Of a DNA stretch of 64,000 bases, positions 28,749 to 37,203 are shown piece by piece. The notes below the pieces were generated by a model, which saw only the letters and a program-made list of their open reading frames with translations, was not told the origin of the DNA and ran no database searches. This stretch comes from Eunapius fragilis. Lineage: Eukaryota > Porifera > Demospongiae > Spongillida > Spongillidae. Positions within the stretch are counted from its first letter, which is position 1; every line of letters starts with the position of its first letter. A program made the translations under genes and the position numbers. Where the stretch lies: NCBI GenBank assembly GCA_963681505.1, contig OY811972.1:7828720-7892719 (forward strand), given 5' to 3'.

Positions 28749-30281
28749 ATGTCTACGCGTTCTGGCCGGCAGTACATCAAGCGGATTGAAGGAAGCGAAA
28801 TGTCGGAAAGAGAATACGCCACGGCGGCGGGTGCGGTGAATGACGTTATGCGCATACTGTTGGAGGACAGAAGGAATCGAGAGCTCCAAGTGGAAGAAGA
28901 AAGGCGCCAACGTGAGAGAGAGGTTGGAGAAGAGAGAGAGCAGCTTCGCGACCAGCTGGAGGTCCTACGAGGAATGTGGGAAGACTCGCGGCAAGAGACC
29001 TTGGATGGCAGAGCCGGAGGAAGGGCTGCGCGAAATCACTGGGAAGGTGAGTTGAAACTGGCAAAACTATCCGAACAGGACGATATAGAAGCGTACCTGA
29101 CCACATACGAGCGGATGATGGTCATTTACGAGGTTCCGGAGGAGCGCTGGGCGGTGCGACTTGTGCCACTGTTGACAGGCAAAGCGCAGAGTGCGTACGC
29201 AGCGATGAGGGCCGAGGATGCGCTGGACTATCGGGTCCTGAAAGAGGCGATCCTGAAACGATACGAGATATCGGAAGACTCGTACAGGCAGAAATTTCGT
29301 AGAGCGGAAAAGAAAGCGGAGGAATCGGTAAGCGAGATGGCGGTACGGCTTAACGATTTCTTCCGAAGGTGGACAAGGAGTTGTGCGACAGTGGAGCAGC
29401 TGGCGGACTTGATGGTCAAGGAGCAGCTGCTCAACACACTCCCTGTGAACGTCAAGATCTGAGTGGAAGAAAGAAGGCCGAAGACTGCGGAGGAGGCAGC
29501 ACAGTTGGCCGACGATTACTTCCGGGCGCGCAAGCAGGCAACGCACCCGTTCAAGCAGATCGAGGGCAAGACACCCATGGAATCTCAGAGTACAAGGCGG
29601 TGTTACACTTGTAAGCAGCTGGGTCATTTTGCTAAAGATTGCCCTGTACAGGAAAGCGGAAGGTCCGAAAGCGCGGCAACTGGCAAGAACGGAAGGGAGT
29701 CGGAGTACGAAAATAGAAGCTACAACTGTGGAAAGAAGGGGCACGGGTCCAGATACTGCCCTAACAACGCCCTGTATTGCGCTGGGCGAAAGAAGAACAA
29801 GGACATACAGCGGAGCGGAGTAGTCAACGGACAAAGGGTGGAAGATATAGTGTTGGACACTGGATGCTCTCAGACCATGGTACATAGCCGCCTTATACCC
29901 TCGGACCAGCTGCTGGAAGGGGATGGCGTGGTGGTGAGATGTGTGCATGGTGACTCTGCATTGTACCCGTTGTGCAATGTTAGGATTGAGTTGGAGGGAC
30001 GCTACATTCAAGTGGTCGCTGCCGTGTCGGATACTCTACCCACATCGGTACTATTGGGCACTGACGTCAGCGAACTGGGTAAATTGCTTGGAATGAAGAT
30101 AGCTCCGAAGACCACTTCTCCAGGTGAACAGCGGGCGTACATGGTGACTACAAGAGCCAAGGAAGCAGGAGGAGCGCTCGAACGAACAGGAGAGTGGGGT
30201 CAGCCCAAATCCAGTGGCGGTGGAGAGCAGTTCTACGAGCACAGAAGGGGAAGTTTGGGACTTGGGGAACGAGATGGATGA
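28749..30281 (+). pseudogene. Gag and protease of the Gmr1-like element
   Basis: The likely start is MSTRSGRQYIKRIEG at 28749. A coiled coil rich in E and R (RRQREREVGEEREQ) precedes a capsid-like helical region (EAYLTTYERMMVIYEVPEER). TGA at 29460-29462 interrupts the frame, which resumes at once. Two CCHC-type knuckles follow, CYTCKQLGHFAKDC and CGKKGHGSRYC (the latter in YNCGKKGHG). The retropepsin motif is VLDTGCSQTMV near 29852-29885, DTG being the catalytic triplet. A frameshift near 30215 separates this from the segment leading to pol, and the 30366 insertion follows. Confidence 0.85.
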
Positions 30282-31337
30282 CTGCATTTTTGAAGGGGGC
30301 TACTCAAGACCGAAGCAGACCAGACGACAAAAGCATAGAGGGAGAAGGAACCTCCAAACGTCGACCACAGCAAAAAAAGACCGCGAATCAATTTTTGATT
30401 TCATAAGTGATTTCGCAGTTGTCGCTTGTGATTTGCAATTGATTCTCACATTGGGAAATCACGCTATGATTCTTCAATTGATTAAAAATCACGTAATGAT
30501 TTTGCAATGATATAAAAATCAAGCGTTGATTTTCCAAGTGAAACTGAAGCAATTGATGAATCCTGTTTTGATTTTATAGGTGATTTTATAGGTGATTTTT
30601 CAAATGATTTTTTTAATACATGTATTTTGAAGGAAGTAGGCCCACGAGTAGAAAATGAAATGGATTAGCAGGTTTTGCAGCTAATAGGAGAGCGCCATAT
30701 GCTCAAAGCGTGATTGTTTAAATGCATCCCTCTTAAGCTGTACATGTACCGTATCCTAAAGTCTGTGGGTGGGTGGTACACAAAATGGCCGCACGCACAT
30801 GTAGGCGGCATTACGGGCGGTTTTACGGTTATACGAGCCGAGGTTTGAGCGCGAGCGAATCCACCCATACATTTTGAACTTAGTGGCGTCCTGGCTGTCT
30901 TTTACCGGGGGGATAGGGGCAAGAACCATAAATGGCGCCCCTTATATTTAGTCAAAGTTATTAATATTTAATTTAATTTGGCATTGTGTTCCATGGGCGC
31001 TGAGGTAGCAAATTTAAGCACCCGAAGAAAGAAGGATCATATTCGCAAAAGGCATTTCATATGTATTGTAGTGTAAGCAATTGGACTTAATTGTATTGCT
31101 GGCAAGCATATTGCTGCAATTTTATTCCTATTGATGCACACCAAACGTGGCTGATCAAATTTTGCAACCGCACCTTGTAAGTCGCATGTATCTGTGTGTG
31201 TGAGTGTAGGTGTAAGTGTGTATGGGTGTGTGCGCGCGCGCGTGTGGTGCATGATTGCATGTCTGTTATACCCATAGCTAAACCAATCTGTCCTCAACCA
31301 AAACCCAGCAAAAGGTTCAACTTCCTGGCCAAGACAC

Positions 31338-31440
31338 TTAGAGAAGATCTTGCACGGGCAAAATTTGCCAAGATCTTGGGCTCCTGGGTAAGATCTTGTC
31401 CTCCCAGCAAGATCGTAGCCTTATGGGGGCAAGATCTTGA
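31338..31440. repeat. Cluster of CAAGATCTTG-like palindromes
   Basis: AAGATCTT cores occur at about 31344, 31370, 31391 and 31432, with AAGATCGT at 31410. The outermost arms (CAAGACACTT near 31334 and 31455) also repeat. Inside the TIR element. Confidence 0.7.
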
Positions 31441-31481
31441 ACATCTTGCCCAAGACACTTGGACAAGAACTTTTTGCAGGG

Positions 31482-31892
31482 TAAAGGTAGGCCATTTTTG
31501 TCTGCTAGAGGTAAGCCATTTTGTGTCAGCTACCTGGAGGTAAGCCATTGTGTGTCAGCAAGCCAGACGTAAGCCATTTTGTGTCAGCAAGCCAGAGGTA
31601 AGCCATTGTGTGTCAGCTACCCAGAGGTAAGCCATTGTGTGTCAGCTACCCAGAGGTAAGCCATTGTGACAGCAAGCCAGAGGTAAGCCATTGTGTGTCA
31701 GCTACCCAGAGGTAAGCCATTGTGTGTCAGCTACCCAGAGGTAAGCCATTGTGTCAGCAAGCCAGAGGTAAGCCATTGTGTGTCAGCTACCCAGAGGTAA
31801 GCCATTGTGTCAGCAAGCCAGAGTGTATGTCAGTTACCCAGAGGTAAGCTATTGTGTGTCAGCTACCCAGAGGTAAGTCATTTTGTGCCAGC
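31482..31892. repeat. Minisatellite with unit GTAAGCCATTGTGTGTCAGC
   Basis: About 14 units of 27-31 bp: GTAAGCCATTGTGTGTCAGC followed by TACCCAGAG or AAGCCAGAG. Two alternating versions form higher-order pairs. It is internal to the TIR element. Confidence 0.92.
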
Positions 31893-32679
31893 TACCTAGA
31901 GGATGTTGATGTTGAGTCCATTCAAACGCTCCGTGCTTCAGTACCAACAGTGCCACTACCACTACCACTACCAGAGACCTCGAGCTCTTTGGGTGCCGGC
32001 TTGGATGAATCAAGTGAAGGCCATGCATGAGCATGCACAAGAAGAATGGATCCGGACAATGTACCAAAAGAAACGGCTGCTGAGCATTAAAAGGGCAAGA
32101 GCGTCTTGTGGAGTTGGAGGGACAAGCCATGAGATTCCTCACCACTCACCAGAACCTGCTCATCCTTCAAGCAATCTTAGCTCTGATGCAGACTGACCCA
32201 TCTTTCTCTTTGTCTCATTCTAATGTTTAACTTGTGATCATATAATAATCATTTGAGAAATCACATATGAAATCGTGCGCTTGATTCTACACGGGATTCA
32301 CTATACTAAAATCGTGTGATAAATCACTTATTGATTTTTTGTGGATTTTACAATGGATACTACAATTGATTCGTAAGAAAATCAATTGATAAATACACTG
32401 AGTGATTTCTACGTGATTTTTCAATAGATTTTCAATTGATTTAACTGTTAAATCAGTCATTGATTTCGCGCGTGATTCCGAATAACAAATCAATTGATGA
32501 ATGAATGCTTGATTCGCGGTCTTTTTTTGCTGTGTCGACAGAACTGGAGCTTGACACCGCTGGGCAGCAGAGGCCCGAAACGGAGGACGTCCTTGGGTCA
32601 TCGGCAGTGGAACTTAGAGCATCCCAGGAAGCGGACCCAACGCTTGTAGCCGTCAGGGAAGCTGTTTCTGGGGCGGAGG

Positions 32680-35484
32680 ATGACCGGTCAAGCAACTATT
32701 TCAAGAAAGATGGATTGCTGTACCACAGAAGAAAACATGCAGCTAGGTGGAGCGGGCGAAGACTCGGCCGTGGAACAGCTAGTTCTACCCAAGAAATTTC
32801 GTAAGGCTGTGTTAAATCTTGCACACAGTGTTCCTACAGCTGGCCATCTGGGAAAGCGTAAAACGGCGGACCGCATACTGCAAAGGTTCCACTGGCCGGG
32901 GGTGCACCGCGATGTGGCAAGCTACTGCAAGGGCTGCGCAGAATGCCAGAAGCTGTCCAGAGGAAAAGTCTGCAGGGTACCACTGGTTCCACTTCCCGTG
33001 ATTTCTGTGCCATTCGAACGTATAGCTATGGACATAGTGGGGCCACTACCCAGGCGCAGTCATGGAAATCGGTATGTCTTGGTGGTGTGCGACTATGCCA
33101 CCCGGTATCCAGAGGCGATGGCCATGCGGAGCGTGGAAGCTGAACGGGTGGCAGAAGAGTTGGTGACACTGTTCGCAAGGGTAGGAATTCCCAAGGAGAT
33201 CCTGACGGATCAGGGCACTAACTTTACGTTAATGCTGTTACAAGAGCTGTATCGTTTGTTACACATACGCCATATTCGCACAAGCCCTTACCACCCACAG
33301 ACAGATGGCCTCGTAGAGCGGTTCAACCGAACCCTGAAGATGATGCTAAGGAAGACAGCAGTCGAAGAGGGCAAGGACTGGGATCGACTACTACCGTACG
33401 TACTTTTCGCATATCGCGAGGTACCCCAGAGCTCCACGGGATTCTCGCCTTTCGAGCTGTTGTATGGACGCGCACCGAGGGGACCGTTAGACGTGCTGAA
33501 GGAGACGTGGGAAGGAAAGGAGAAGAGTTCGGAGAGCGTTGTGTCACACATCCTGACGATGCGGGACAGAATGGAGACGATGAAGGAGCTCGTGATGGAG
33601 AACATGGAAAAGGCACACACAATACAGAAGAAGTGGTACGACCAGAACGCCCGGTACCGAGAGCTGAAAGTTGGCAGCAAGGTGTTGGTCCTACTTCCTT
33701 CGTCCACAAACAAGCTGCTCGCTCAGTGGCAAGGGCCGTATGAAGTTCTAGAACAGGTGGGCAGTGTGGACTATATGATTGACATGCACGACCGCAGGAA
33801 ACGGAGGAAGATATTTCATGTGAACATGCTACGGGAGTTCTGCCCACCAAGTGATACAATCGCGGTCGGATACTGGTGCGAGGAAGAAACCTGCCCCGAA
33901 GATTCCAGGGCCGACGACGAAGAGGTTCCCGTATGGCGGGAGGAACCAGTACAATCAGAGCTCGAGGTGGGCCCCACCCTCAGTGAACAGCTGACCACAC
34001 AGCAAAGAGAGGAGTTGGCTGGGGTACTGGAGGAGTTCGCAGCAGTATTCAGCAATCTTCCGGGACGCACGAGGCTGGCAGAACATCCCATCGAGTGTGG
34101 ATCCGCAAGACCAATTAGGTTGGCCCCATACCGAATCCCTCATGCATACAGGAAGGCTGTACAACAAGAGATAAAGGAGATGCTGGAAGGAGGCATAATT
34201 GAACCTTCGGCGAGTGAATGGTGTTCGCCCATGGTGATAGTCAAGAAAAAGGACGGGGCCCTGAGGATCTGTGTGGACTACAGGAAACTGAACAGCGTCT
34301 CGCAGGTGGACGCCTACCCTATGCCCAGGATCGACGAAATATTGGACCAGTTGGGAAAGCCACAGTTCATATCTACGATGGACCTGACGCGGGGCTACTG
34401 GCAAGTTCCGGTAGAGCAAAAGGCACGCCACAAGACAGCTTTTTCCACACCGTTCGGGTTGTACCAGTTCAAGATGATGCCGTTTGGACTTCAGGGGGCT
34501 CCTGCTACGTTCCAGAGACTGATGGATCATGTGATCCGGGAAATGAATGGTTTTGCTAGCGCCTACCTGGATGACCTCATCATTTACAGTAGCTCCTGGG
34601 CAGACCACGTGAGTCACCTTCGTCGTGTGCTGGAGAGACTGGTGGGGGCGGGGCTGACGGTCAAGCTAAGCAAGTGCCAATTTGGTATGTCAAAGTGCAC
34701 ATATTTGGGGCATGTTATAGGAAGTGGGAGCGTGGAACCTGAACCATCGAAAGTACTGGTCGTTAAGCGGTTTGAGGCTCCAAAAACAAAGACGCAGGTT
34801 CGAGCGTTCCTCGGCCTGACTGGATACTACCGACGGTTTATACCAAACTACGCAGCTGTGGCTCTACCGCTGACCGAGTTGACGAAAAATATGGCACCCA
34901 CAGACGTAACATGGACAGCAAAGTGCGAGGCAGCATTTCAGGAGCTAAAGAGGCTACTGTGTTCTACCCCAGTGCTAGCGAGCCCTGACTTTGAGAAGCC
35001 ATTTATCCTGCAGACTGACACTTCTGAATATGGGGTTGGGGCAGTGTTAAGCCAACGAGATGCTCTGGGTTGTGATCACCCTATTGCTTATTTCAGTAGG
35101 AAGCTACTCCCTCGGGAAGTACGGTACTCCACGGTCGAGAAGGAGTGTTTAGCCATCAAGCTGGGCATGGAAACGTTCCGAGTATATCTCCTAGGCCGGA
35201 AGATCACCGTGGAGACGGACCACCGATCACTGGTGTGGCTAAACAAGCTGAAGGAAAGCAACTCCCGACTAACTCGATGGAGTCTGGCTTTTCAACCCTT
35301 CAACTACTCAGTGGTGCACAGAGCTGGCCTCAGTAATGGAAACACGGATGCACTCTCTCGTGTCAACACGGTGACGGAGCATGATGGGGCAACAAACTCC
35401 TTTGTTGCTGAAGAAGGAGGGTGGAGTGTAAAGGAATGGGAACGAGGTGGACATGGGAACTTCATGTCTCCACAGCAGCCCTGA
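32680..35484 (+). CDS. Integrase - reverse transcriptase - RNase H polyprotein (Gmr1-like)
   Basis: 934-codon open frame; its first residues come from a frameshifted junction near 32750, so the true upstream pol continues in another frame (32535-32750). Order: H2C2 zinc-binding domain (HSVPTAGHLG, CKGCAECQK); integrase core with Asp in MDIVGPLP, Asp in TDQGTNF and Glu in LVERFN; GPY/F-like module (QWQGPYEVLE); a linker; RT with RICVDYRKLN, STMDLTRGYWQ and the catalytic YLDDLIIY at about 34563; RNase H with QTDTSEYGVGAVL, EKECLAI and ETDHRSL. All key residues are present. A purine tract (AAGAAGGAGGGTGGAG) precedes the 3' LTR, and the stop lies inside the LTR. Confidence 0.94.
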   Translation: MTGQATISRKMDCCTTEENMQLGGAGEDSAVEQLVLPKKFRKAVLNLAHSVPTAGHLGKRKTADRILQRFHWPGVHRDVASYCKGCAECQKLSRGKVCRVPLVPLPVISVPFERIAMDIVGPLPRRSHGNRYVLVVCDYATRYPEAMAMRSVEAERVAEELVTLFARVGIPKEILTDQGTNFTLMLLQELYRLLHIRHIRTSPYHPQTDGLVERFNRTLKMMLRKTAVEEGKDWDRLLPYVLFAYREVPQSSTGFSPFELLYGRAPRGPLDVLKETWEGKEKSSESVVSHILTMRDRMETMKELVMENMEKAHTIQKKWYDQNARYRELKVGSKVLVLLPSSTNKLLAQWQGPYEVLEQVGSVDYMIDMHDRRKRRKIFHVNMLREFCPPSDTIAVGYWCEEETCPEDSRADDEEVPVWREEPVQSELEVGPTLSEQLTTQQREELAGVLEEFAAVFSNLPGRTRLAEHPIECGSARPIRLAPYRIPHAYRKAVQQEIKEMLEGGIIEPSASEWCSPMVIVKKKDGALRICVDYRKLNSVSQVDAYPMPRIDEILDQLGKPQFISTMDLTRGYWQVPVEQKARHKTAFSTPFGLYQFKMMPFGLQGAPATFQRLMDHVIREMNGFASAYLDDLIIYSSSWADHVSHLRRVLERLVGAGLTVKLSKCQFGMSKCTYLGHVIGSGSVEPEPSKVLVVKRFEAPKTKTQVRAFLGLTGYYRRFIPNYAAVALPLTELTKNMAPTDVTWTAKCEAAFQELKRLLCSTPVLASPDFEKPFILQTDTSEYGVGAVLSQRDALGCDHPIAYFSRKLLPREVRYSTVEKECLAIKLGMETFRVYLLGRKITVETDHRSLVWLNKLKESNSRLTRWSLAFQPFNYSVVHRAGLSNGNTDALSRVNTVTEHDGATNSFVAEEGGWSVKEWERGGHGNFMSPQQP

Positions 35485-35671
35485 GAGAACGATCCTACCC
35501 AAAGGGAAGCCAGGGAGTATGGACCAATGGCATGCGTTATTCCCTAGTATAAAATGTGCATGTTGTATGGAGTATGCATGAAAAGTGTTATCAAGAGACC
35601 TTCAACTGTGTTTGTGGTCAAAAACCCGGCGGCGGCTTACTGGTGCGCGCGGAATATCGTTACATTTTACA
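35427..35671 (+). repeat. 3' LTR of the Gmr1-like element
   Basis: 245 bp, TGTAAA...TTTACA, followed by GTGAC target duplicate. Seven substitutions separate it from the 5' LTR, indicating a moderately old insertion. Confidence 0.93.
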
Positions 35672-35768
35672 GTGACGTAACGTTAACAAAGGCAACAATT
35701 GACAGGCTCTGGTGCAGCACACATTATCTGTGTGCTGGTTTGCTTTATACTGCTTGTGATTTTGTAGC

Positions 35769-36225
35769 TTGTAATGCCGAAGACTTCGAAAAGAAAGAAT
35801 CCATTGATGGATACTCATGCTTCTAAGCACGTGAAGATGGTTGAACTAGAGGTGGCATTCAATGATGCAGTGTAGACAGAAGCAATAAATATTTATGCTC
35901 TAGAGTGGGTGCAAGCCTTCCATAGAGACGATAAGATGTCATTATCTCTGCTGCTTCATGACATATTGGTGAGGGAACTTGTATCATAATGATTCACGTT
36001 GAATTAAACCCAATTGAACGATGTTGGAGACATGCCAAGAGGTACACAAGAGCACATACGAATTATACTCTTCCAAAGCTTAGAAAAATAATACCAGAAG
36101 CTGTGGACTCCATAAACCCTGAGACAATACAGAACTACTTTAGGAAAGCAAAGCACTATGTGTTTGGCTATTTAGAAGGTCACAACGAAGGCTCTGACAT
36201 TGAGAAGTTGATAAAATCTGTATAA
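35769..36225 (+). pseudogene. Internally deleted DDE transposase remnant (IS630/Tc1-like)
   Basis: A short N-terminal piece starting MPKTSKRKN (35777) runs to a TAG near 35872 and continues in the same frame for about 36 codons. The piece 35989-36225 reads IHVELNPIERCWRHAKRYTR and then LPKLRKIIPEA. ELNPIE with the following W and AKRY motif is the last catalytic segment (Glu) of IS630/Tc1-type DDE transposases. The two Asp-bearing segments are missing. The Gmr1-like element inserted just to the left. Confidence 0.7.
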
Positions 36226-36229
36226 AAGT

Positions 36230-37203
36230 GTTAGGTATGTAATTTTAAGTATACATATTGTGTAACACTGAATCCAAGCAAAAGATACATGTACCTTACT
36301 TAGGTGTGTCAAGACTGACTACACTTAAAATAATTAAATGGCTGCCAAAGGAAGCGTTTATTCATAAATATTCATACACAGACATTACCACAGATTAATA
36401 ATGTCTAATGCACGTAACGCGTAATTAATATACAATGTTGTTTTTATGACAACGGTTACACACGGTGAAATAATTGACTTAATGTTAGAATTGAAAACCT
36501 GGGCGATAAATGAATAGTTTTTCGCATGTTTCTGCGGGATACCCACATTTAATCATAATACTAGGCTTTTTGATCACTATTTCGAAACGCTTCGAGCGCT
36601 TGCAGACAAACATTAGAACTGCTAAAAATGAAGCACAAAATTCATCATTTTCGTTGTGCAACTTATGCAAACGATGTTACATTTCGTTGTGCCCACCCAC
36701 AATAGTTAGACAAGTATCAAATAAACAATATATAACTGTTTTTGTCCACAAGCAACGATACTAAATCACCCGGGTTTTGTGAAAACGTAAAGAAATGCCC
36801 CCATATTTCGGAGCGCGATGCAATAAACTACTAAGGTTGCTATGGCAACTATCCATTGAATTAATTTTCGGGATCATTGAACAAAGATTTGGTATAAAGA
36901 GAATAGCTACAAGAAGTACCCAAACTGAAAAGCGGCATGTTGTAATGTTTGAATTTGCAGAAAATTCAAACTCCAAATAGAGGAAATCCACCAATAATGG
37001 ATAAATTCAACTTTAACCCTTTGTCCTAAACTTAAGAAATGTTAACAAAACGTGAGACATGCATAATAGGGGTCGGAACGACGGATAAGTATATGGTTAA
37101 TAAATCAAGCCAGAATACCTAAAATGCATTAAGTTTATCTTTATTAGATGCATACATATGCAAAACCAGCAAAGTTACAGATACTGGATAGTGGTCACTT
37201 AAT
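36230..37203. other. Unassigned A/T-rich sequence
   Basis: Between the DDE remnant and the BEL-like frame. Short open frames on both strands but no domain, splice or repeat support. Confidence 0.4.

Larger units (their letters stand above)
30366..32533. mobile_element. TIR transposon inserted in the Gmr1-like element
   Basis: Ends are perfect 25 bp inverted repeats starting ACAGCAAAAAAAGACCGCGA, flanked by GTCGAC on both sides (30360-30365 and 32534-32539); one extra C follows the left copy. About 250 bp at each end is crowded with TGATTT/AAATCA-like motifs. The middle holds a (GT)n stretch (31194-31245), a CAAGATCTTG cluster, a 27-31 bp minisatellite and a short frame ending IKRARASCG. No transposase; non-autonomous. 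A 6 bp duplication limits the superfamily (IS3EU is one possibility) but I cannot assign it. Confidence 0.88.
28433..35671 (+). mobile_element. Ty3/gypsy LTR retrotransposon with IN before RT (Gmr1-like)
   Basis: LTRs at 28433-28674 and 35427-35671 differ at 7 of 238 aligned positions. The 5 bp GTGAC is present on both outer sides (28428-28432, 35672-35676). The 3' LTR begins TGTAAA and ends TTTACA. Coding order is gag with two zinc knuckles, protease, integrase, reverse transcriptase, RNase H. Integrase before RT is the Ty1/copia order, but the RT, the integrase GPY/F module and the zinc-binding domain are of Ty3/gypsy type; this combination is known for Gmr1-like elements. One stop, two frameshifts and a 2.2 kb transposon insertion inactivate the copy. 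Confidence 0.93.

Noticed and set aside
29067-30011. 314-codon minus frame opposite gag
   Set aside because: Shadow of the GC-richer gag/protease coding sequence; no domain.
33955-34617. 220-codon minus frame opposite RT
   Set aside because: Antisense to a clear reverse transcriptase; no domain of its own.
36510-36994. Overlapping 77-84 codon frames on both strands
   Set aside because: No domain and no supporting splice sites.
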